Positions 59,447 to 64,000 of a stretch of DNA of 64,000 bases are shown here, in pieces. Within the stretch, counting starts at the first letter, position 1. The number at the start of each line of letters is the position of its first letter. The notes below the pieces were generated by a model that saw nothing but the letters and a program-made list of their open reading frames with translations, was not told the origin of the DNA and searched no databases. The position numbers and the translations under genes were made by a program. Source of the stretch: Pragia fontium DSM 5563 = ATCC 49100 (lineage in GTDB: Bacteria; Pseudomonadota; Gammaproteobacteria; Enterobacterales; Enterobacteriaceae); the NCBI RefSeq assembly GCF_900112475.1, contig NZ_FOLW01000007.1, forward strand, positions 62,001-126,000, written 5' to 3'.

Positions 59447-59470
59447 ACGCGCCTTCGGGCGCGTTTTTTT
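59447..59470 (+). terminator. Intrinsic terminator after raiA
   Basis: A 7-bp GC-rich stem ACGCGCC/GGCGCGT with TTCG tetraloop (59447-59464) followed by seven T. Confidence 0.95.
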
Positions 59471-59523
59471 ATTGCCACAGTTAGCGTATTTCCCGTCCTT
59501 TCTCCCTCAAAAAATAATAACGG

Positions 59524-59553
59524 TTGACAGAATCAAAACCGGGCGGTTAAGTT
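59524..59553 (+). promoter_or_regulatory. Promoter of pheLA
   Basis: TTGACA at 59524-59529 and TAAGTT at 59548-59553 (18-nt spacer) upstream of pheL; the first box is consensus. Confidence 0.65.
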
Positions 59554-59586
59554 AGAGGTCATTTTTAACAGGAACCCAATGACTTT

Positions 59587-59634
59587 ATGAGATATATACC
59601 GTTTTTCTTCGCTTTCTTTTTTAGCGTCCCCTGA
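59587..59634 (+). CDS. pheL: PheL, phenylalanine leader peptide
   Basis: A 15-residue peptide MRYIPFFFAFFFSVP with six phenylalanines in seven consecutive codons around one alanine. It matches E. coli PheL in form. Ribosome stalling at these codons when Phe-tRNA is scarce prevents the downstream terminator from forming. The SD AGGA is 13 nt before this ATG; a nearer ATG at 59579 opens a three-codon ORF that ends across the pheL start. Confidence 0.92.
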   Translation: MRYIPFFFAFFFSVP

Positions 59635-59693
59635 TTGGGAGGCAATTCGTCCGTGGCTCAGTAATGAGTAAAGAGAAAGCGAAGACGAACATT

Positions 59694-59719
59694 AAAGCCT
59701 CCCAACGGGGGGCTTTTTT
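59694..59719 (+). terminator. pheA attenuator
   Basis: GC-rich hairpin AAAGCCTCCC/GGGGGGCTTT with a 3-nt loop and T-rich end (TTTTTTA), 60 nt after pheL. Its left arm can pair alternatively with the GGGAGGC at 59637-59643, the expected antiterminator arrangement. Confidence 0.9.
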
Positions 59720-59753
59720 ATTGGATTAAATAAAAATAAGGTAAGACAACATC

Positions 59754-60911
59754 ATGAGTGATAATCCATTATTAGGGCTGAGAGAACGCATTAGCGCACT
59801 CGATCTCAAACTACTGGAACTGCTGGCAGAACGTCGCGATCTGGCCCTTGACGTCGCCAGAACCAAGCAATCTTCCCACCTACCCATTCGCGATAAAGAG
59901 CGTGAGCGGGATCTGTTGAAAAGATTAGTTGAAGAAGGCAAGAAACAGCGTCTGGATGGTCATTACATCACTCGAGTATTCCAACTGATTATCGAAGACT
60001 CGGTGTTAACCCAGCAAGCACTGTTACAGCAGCATATTAATCAGGATAAGCTCAGTACCGCCAGAATCGCTTTCCTTGGCCCCAAAGGCTCCTATTCGCA
60101 TCTTGCTGCCAGACAATATGCCGCCCGTCACTTCGATGGTCTGGTGGAGTGTGGCTGCAATAAATTTGACGATATCTTTAAGCAAGTTGAAATCGGTCAG
60201 GCCGACTTCGGTATTCTGCCGATTGAGAACACCAGTTCAGGCTCAATCAATGAAGTTTATGACCTGTTACAGTCCACCAATTTATTCATTGTTGGTGAAC
60301 TGACTAACCCAATTAATCACTGTTTGCTTGCAGCGGTTGATACTGACCTAAGCCAAATTGAGGTGGTATACAGCCATCCTCAACCCTTCCAACAGTGCAG
60401 CCAATATCTGAACGGCTTCCCAAACTGGAAAATTGAGTATTGTGAAAGTACCTCAGCCGCCATGGAAAAAGTGGCCAGCCTGAAGTCACCAAAAGCCGTT
60501 GCGCTGGGCAGTGAACCTGGCGGTTCGCTATACCATTTACAGGTACTGGAACATAGCTTGGCCAACCAGAAAGAGAACATTACTCGCTTTATCGTAGTGG
60601 CACGTAAGCAGATCGATGTTGCCCCACAAATTCCGGCGAAAACCACCATTATTGTCGCTACCGGTCAACAGTCCGGTGCACTGGTCGAAGCGTTACTGGT
60701 GCTGCGTCAGCACAATATCATCATGACCAAGCTGGAGTCGCGGCCAATCAACGGCAACCCTTGGGAAGAGATGTTTTATATCGATATGCAGGTTAATCTT
60801 GATTCGATCGAAATGCAGAGTGCGCTGGACGATTTAATCCCGATTACCCGTTCGGTAAAAGTGCTGGGATGTTATCCGAGTGAAACCGTTGTACCGGTGA
60901 AGTTGAGTTAA
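59754..60911 (+). CDS. pheA: PheA, bifunctional chorismate mutase/prephenate dehydratase
   Basis: 385 residues. The N-terminal AroQ chorismate mutase ([30 protein letters not shown]), the dehydratase domain ([36 protein letters not shown]) and the C-terminal ACT-type regulatory domain ([37 protein letters not shown]) are in the standard order. It converts chorismate to phenylpyruvate and is feedback-inhibited by Phe through the GALV and ESRP motifs. tyrA, the usual neighbour in E. coli, is absent downstream. Confidence 0.97.
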   Translation: MSDNPLLGLRERISALDLKLLELLAERRDLALDVARTKQSSHLPIRDKERERDLLKRLVEEGKKQRLDGHYITRVFQLIIEDSVLTQQALLQQHINQDKLSTARIAFLGPKGSYSHLAARQYAARHFDGLVECGCNKFDDIFKQVEIGQADFGILPIENTSSGSINEVYDLLQSTNLFIVGELTNPINHCLLAAVDTDLSQIEVVYSHPQPFQQCSQYLNGFPNWKIEYCESTSAAMEKVASLKSPKAVALGSEPGGSLYHLQVLEHSLANQKENITRFIVVARKQIDVAPQIPAKTTIIVATGQQSGALVEALLVLRQHNIIMTKLESRPINGNPWEEMFYIDMQVNLDSIEMQSALDDLIPITRSVKVLGCYPSETVVPVKLS

Positions 60912-60945
60912 TTAACGGGGAAATTACGTCGTTATTGATAATGAA

Positions 60946-60976
60946 AAGCCGGTTTCTAACGAAACCGGCTTAGGGA
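60946..60976 (+). terminator. pheA terminator, first copy
   Basis: A perfect 11-bp hairpin AAGCCGGTTTC/GAAACCGGCTT (60946-60956 with 60961-60971), 35 nt after the pheA stop. The T-tract is poor (AGGGATATTTT). Confidence 0.6.
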
Positions 60977-61001
60977 TATTTTAAATCAACAAATGTAAAT
61001 G

Positions 61002-61150
61002 TTCCGGCTGTAAAAACAAGCAAGAATATCACTATCATGAACAGCCGGAAGACCATCAGTACTCAATTATATCGAGCGACAGGCCTACGTTTCCTACGGG
61101 CACTTCGTTGGCTTACGCCAAGTCGACCCGAACGGAAACCTCTCCTGTCG
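61002..61150 (+). repeat. Dispersed intergenic repeat copy 2 plus imperfect palindrome
   Basis: A 10-bp inverted repeat TTCCGGCTGT/ACAGCCGGAA (61002-61011 with 61041-61050) is followed by CATCAGTACTCA (61054-61065) and CGAGCG (61073-61078), as in the 10.5-kb copy. It runs into a 74-nt imperfect palindrome (61077-61150: CGACAGG/CCTGTCG, GTTTCC/GGAAAC, CGGG/CCCG, TTGGC/GCCAA) with ERIC-like layout. It lies between two copies of the pheA terminator. Confidence 0.7.
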
Positions 61151-61181
61151 TTTAACCATCCCTTTCTCTATCATCAGCCTA

Positions 61182-61212
61182 AAACCGGCCTCTAATGAAA
61201 CCGGCTTTTTTA
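61182..61212 (+). terminator. pheA terminator, second (degenerate) copy with T-tract
   Basis: 61182-61207 matches 60946-60971 at 22 of 26 positions, with a left arm that now has three mismatched pairs, followed by six T. It lies 27 nt before the mrcB stop and may end transcription from pheA. Confidence 0.6.
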
Positions 61213-61238
61213 TAGCTTCAATCACCCCAACAGAAACC

Positions 61239-63566
61239 TTAACCGCCAAACATATCCTGAATCCAGCCGGGAACGCTGCTTTCATCTTGTTGTGACTGCG
61301 ATGGTTGGCTAACCGGCTGCTGTTGTGGAGCTTGACATAGTCCCTGAGGATCGTTGGTCCAGACCGGTAAACTACGCCAGCTTCCTTCACAAACAAAGCT
61401 GCCATCGGTATTCACGCCCATCGTGACAATGTGCTCCGGCGGCGTCAGGTTGAGCGCTAGCGGAGTTTGGTTTTCAAGATAGCGACGATACAAGGTCAAT
61501 GCACCATTAGCACCGGTTAACTTAGCCGGGCCGTTATTATCGCGCCCCACCCAAGCAATAAAGACTTCTTTGCCATCGATACCAACGAACCAGCTATCGC
61601 GTAAATCGTTAGTGGTACCGGTTTTAGCCGCCAGATGATACTGACCAAACTTAGCCGATAGTGAACGAGAGGTGCCGGCTGCAACACCTTGCTGCATAGC
61701 GTACAGCGTCAAATAAGCCGCCTGAGGTTCAACCACTCGCTGAGCCTGTGGCAAACTTTGGTATAGCACGGTATTGTCTTCGGCAATCACTGAGCGTAAT
61801 ACCGACAATGAAGCCTTTTGCCCACCGCTACCGATTGTCTGATACATCTGTGCCGCTTCCATTGGCGTTAGGCTGGTTGAGCCTAGCAACATCGCCGGTA
61901 CTTTCTGAATCGAACTTTGTGGTACGCCTAACCGCTGTAACATTTCGCTGACTTTATCCAGCCCCAAGTCCAGTCCCAGATTTACCGTTGGAATATTGAG
62001 GGAGTTAGCCAACGCATCAACCAACAGAACTCGCCCACGGAACTGGCGATCGTAGTTTTGCGGCTGCCAAGATTTGCTACCAGGAATATTCACCGACAGA
62101 GGTTCATCTTTCAGCCAGGTATTCAGGCGGTAGCGATCCGGTTCACTCAAGGCGGTTAAATAAGTTGGTGGCTTCGCCAAAGAACCGATGGAGCGACGAG
62201 CCTGCACTGCACGGTTAAACCCGGCATATTGCGGCTGGGAGCCCCCTACCACAGCGCGAACTTCTCCGCTGAAACGGTCAACAATTACCGTTGCCGCTTC
62301 CAGATCTTTCACGTTTCGCGCCGCACGTAAAGCAGGAATACCTTCTTCAATCGCTTTCTCTGCTGCACTCTGCGATACCGGATCCAGTGTGGTGAAAATC
62401 TTCACCCCGGACAGATCGTTAACTTTATCCCCTAACTTATCATTCAGCTCTTGATGAACTAACTGCATAAAGGCAGGCTGAGGGGTAATCACGCCACCGC
62501 GAGGCTGAACACCCAGCGGGCGAGCGCTCAATACATTATATAATTCGCTATCGATCACATTCTGCTGTTGAGCCAAACGCAATACCAAATTACGTCGTTC
62601 CAGAACGATATTCTGATTTTTCCACGGATTATATAACGAGGCGCCCTTCACCATACCGACCAGCATCGCCTGCTGGTCAACGCTGAGTTCATTGATCGGA
62701 CGACCAAAGAAATAGAGGCTGGCCAGCGGGAAACCGCGAATCTGATCGGCGCCGCTCTGCCCCAGATAGATTTCGTTCATATACAGTTCAAGGATACGTT
62801 CTTTACTGTAGCGAGCATCCAGAATGATTGCCATGTAGGCTTCACGCAGCTTACGTGACAGAGAACGCTCATTAGTTAAAAACAGGTTTTTAACTAACTG
62901 CTGAGTCAGGGTACTTCCCCCCTGTACCGCTCGCCCAGCGGACAGGTTAGCTACGACCGCTCGCCCAATCGAGAACAAGCTAATACCGTCATGACTGTAA
63001 AAATTACGGTCTTCGGTGGCAATCAGCATATCCGCCATGGGATAAGGGAAATTCTTACCGGAAACAAACAGACGCTGCTCACCATTCGGAGCCTGTAGCA
63101 TAGTGATCAGTTTAGGATCGAGGCGGAAGAAACCGAACTCGCGACCGGTATCAAGATTAAGAATACGTGCTAAACCATTGCTGTTAAATTCAAGACGCGC
63201 CCGAATCTGATCTTCTTTTACATCAGGAAACTCAAACGGCCGACGCAACATATCAATGTTATCACCCTGAACCGTATATTCTCCGGGACGAGTAATCTTA
63301 GTGACATTGCGGTATTGCATACCGTTCAATAAATCGATCATCTCTTTTTTGCTATAGGACATGCCAGGTTCAAGATTAACCATACGCCCATAGACCGCAG
63401 CCGGTAGATTCCAGACTTTCCCATCAATACGATTACGGATTTGCGAATCAAGATAGATGCCATAAAACGCCAGCAAGGCAATAACCACAATCATCAGCTT
63501 AATCATTAAGCCAATAAAGCGACGTAACCGACTCGGCTTACGGGATTTTTTTACTTTACGAGGCAT
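61239..63566 (-). CDS. mrcB: PBP1B, bifunctional peptidoglycan glycosyltransferase/transpeptidase
   Basis: 775 residues. A short basic cytoplasmic tail and one membrane helix (about 20-42) are followed by the UB2H domain, the GT51 domain ([54 protein letters not shown]) and the transpeptidase (SIGSLAKP for SxxK, NSLN for SxN, KTGTTND). The C-terminal tail is Gln/Ser-rich. It polymerises and cross-links the septal and lateral wall with LpoB. It follows hrpB on the same strand, the E. coli order. The N-terminus is shorter than the E. coli long form, like its internal-start isoform. Confidence 0.96.
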   Translation of the reverse strand: MPRKVKKSRKPSRLRRFIGLMIKLMIVVIALLAFYGIYLDSQIRNRIDGKVWNLPAAVYGRMVNLEPGMSYSKKEMIDLLNGMQYRNVTKITRPGEYTVQGDNIDMLRRPFEFPDVKEDQIRARLEFNSNGLARILNLDTGREFGFFRLDPKLITMLQAPNGEQRLFVSGKNFPYPMADMLIATEDRNFYSHDGISLFSIGRAVVANLSAGRAVQGGSTLTQQLVKNLFLTNERSLSRKLREAYMAIILDARYSKERILELYMNEIYLGQSGADQIRGFPLASLYFFGRPINELSVDQQAMLVGMVKGASLYNPWKNQNIVLERRNLVLRLAQQQNVIDSELYNVLSARPLGVQPRGGVITPQPAFMQLVHQELNDKLGDKVNDLSGVKIFTTLDPVSQSAAEKAIEEGIPALRAARNVKDLEAATVIVDRFSGEVRAVVGGSQPQYAGFNRAVQARRSIGSLAKPPTYLTALSEPDRYRLNTWLKDEPLSVNIPGSKSWQPQNYDRQFRGRVLLVDALANSLNIPTVNLGLDLGLDKVSEMLQRLGVPQSSIQKVPAMLLGSTSLTPMEAAQMYQTIGSGGQKASLSVLRSVIAEDNTVLYQSLPQAQRVVEPQAAYLTLYAMQQGVAAGTSRSLSAKFGQYHLAAKTGTTNDLRDSWFVGIDGKEVFIAWVGRDNNGPAKLTGANGALTLYRRYLENQTPLALNLTPPEHIVTMGVNTDGSFVCEGSWRSLPVWTNDPQGLCQAPQQQPVSQPSQSQQDESSVPGWIQDMFGG

Positions 63567-63718
63567 AAATCACTCCCGCCATTACTCTTTCCTCTTGATT
63601 CCAGTGTGGATTAAAAAAATAGGGATTGAATACATTGATTCAGTCTTAATTGTGGCGCATTGTACCCTAATTAGCCTATTAATAGGCTAGCCGTTTTTTA
63701 CACTCCGTAACGATCCTT
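63567..63718 (-). promoter_or_regulatory. mrcB upstream region with an 18-bp perfect palindrome
   Basis: 152 nt between hrpB and mrcB. It holds TAGCCTATTAATAGGCTA (63672-63689), a perfect palindrome about 106 nt upstream of the mrcB ATG, followed by a T6 tract on the plus strand. It could be an operator or hairpin; the minus strand after it lacks a terminator-like T-tract. Confidence 0.45.
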
Positions 63719-64000
63719 TTATCCATTATAGAAGCGTTTTGTTTTACGGGTAGCAACAGCATTTGCCGGGTCATCGGGCCAAACGTGTTTTGGATAACGC
63801 CCCTTCATCTCTTTCTGTACCTCTTTATAAGCGCCCTGCCAAAAAGCAGCCAGATCCTGAGTAATCTGTAATGGCCGGTGCGCCGGTGAAAGTAGTTCAA
63901 CCACCAGCGAAATTCGGCCATCGGCAATTAGCGGAGTGCTCTTTTCACCGAACATTTCCTGCAATCTGACGGCCAGCACCGGTGGCCGTTCGCTATCGTA
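63719..64000 (-). CDS. hrpB: HrpB, ATP-dependent DExH-box helicase (3' end)
   Basis: The last 93 codons of a gene that enters from the right edge. VLAVRLQEMFG, VELLSPAHRPLQITQDLAAFWQGAYKEVQKEMKGRYPKHVWPDDPANA is the strongly conserved HrpB C-terminal signature. No catalytic part is in the window. The protein is a predicted RNA helicase of unclear role; it precedes mrcB in enterics. Confidence 0.94.
   Translation of the reverse strand, partial: YDSERPPVLAVRLQEMFGEKSTPLIADGRISLVVELLSPAHRPLQITQDLAAFWQGAYKEVQKEMKGRYPKHVWPDDPANAVATRKTKRFYNG

Overview
The window is a chromosomal segment of a gamma-proteobacterium of the order Enterobacterales. Most proteins are close, collinear matches to Escherichia coli K-12 proteins as I remember them (CysPTWAM, NapFDAGHBC, DapE, TmcA, BamC, DapA, GcvR, BepA, Hda, PurMN, SpeG, PheA, PBP1B). 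Gene order differs from E. coli in ways that suggest a deeper branch such as Budviciaceae (Pragia/Budvicia/Limnobaculum type) or a neighbouring family; that placement is an inference and was not tested. No rRNA, tRNA, CRISPR array, insertion sequence or prophage was recognised.

Layout. 1-2.65 kb: end of macA and all of macB (efflux). 2.75-7.5 kb: the sulfate/thiosulfate operon cysPTWAM on the minus strand. 7.7-9.8 kb: yfeX, yfeY, ypeA. 10-16.65 kb: yaiI, then the periplasmic nitrate reductase operon napFDAGHBC on the minus strand. 16.65-19.4 kb: a shared regulatory region with an FNR-like box, then narQ and narP, the nitrate two-component system, divergent from nap. 19.4-32.9 kb: an accessory island. 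33.2-47.8 kb: housekeeping clusters (yffB-dapE-M15 peptidase-ypfN, tmcA, DUF441 gene, ypfJ, dapA-bamC-purC, gcvR-bcp, perM, bepA-yfgD, hda). 47.8-53.1 kb: pyrimidine and purine genes (uraA, a secreted EEP-family hydrolase, upp, then divergent purMN under a PurR box). 53.2-58.7 kb: speG, a TetR regulator with an unknown partner, a stand-alone epd, and thiMD behind a TPP riboswitch. 59-64 kb: raiA, the pheL attenuator with pheA, mrcB and the 3' end of hrpB.

The accessory island is the most interesting part. All its genes lie on the minus strand in one tight row: a large VgrG with two unusual Gly/Ser-rich insertions, then a 1105-residue effector ending in a GH19 chitinase/lysozyme-fold domain, then about 7 kb of very AT-rich DNA with up to ten intact or broken genes. 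The intact ones encode small proteins that look exported. The first starts 2 nt from the effector stop codon and is the likely cognate immunity protein. The others look like spare or ancestral immunity genes: they share modules with one another (an SH3-like tail, a Tyr-rich beta module, a D-x-[DN]-x-DG loop, and a 113-nt leader copied almost unchanged), and four of them are frameshifted, stopped or fragmentary. No core type VI secretion genes are in the window, so this is an orphan vgrG-effector-immunity island that would need an apparatus encoded elsewhere.

Other points: a two-copy intergenic repeat (10.5 and 61.0 kb) with conserved hairpin architecture, a duplicated pheA terminator flanking one copy, a likely CTG start for hda, and a three-codon ORF overlapping the pheL start.
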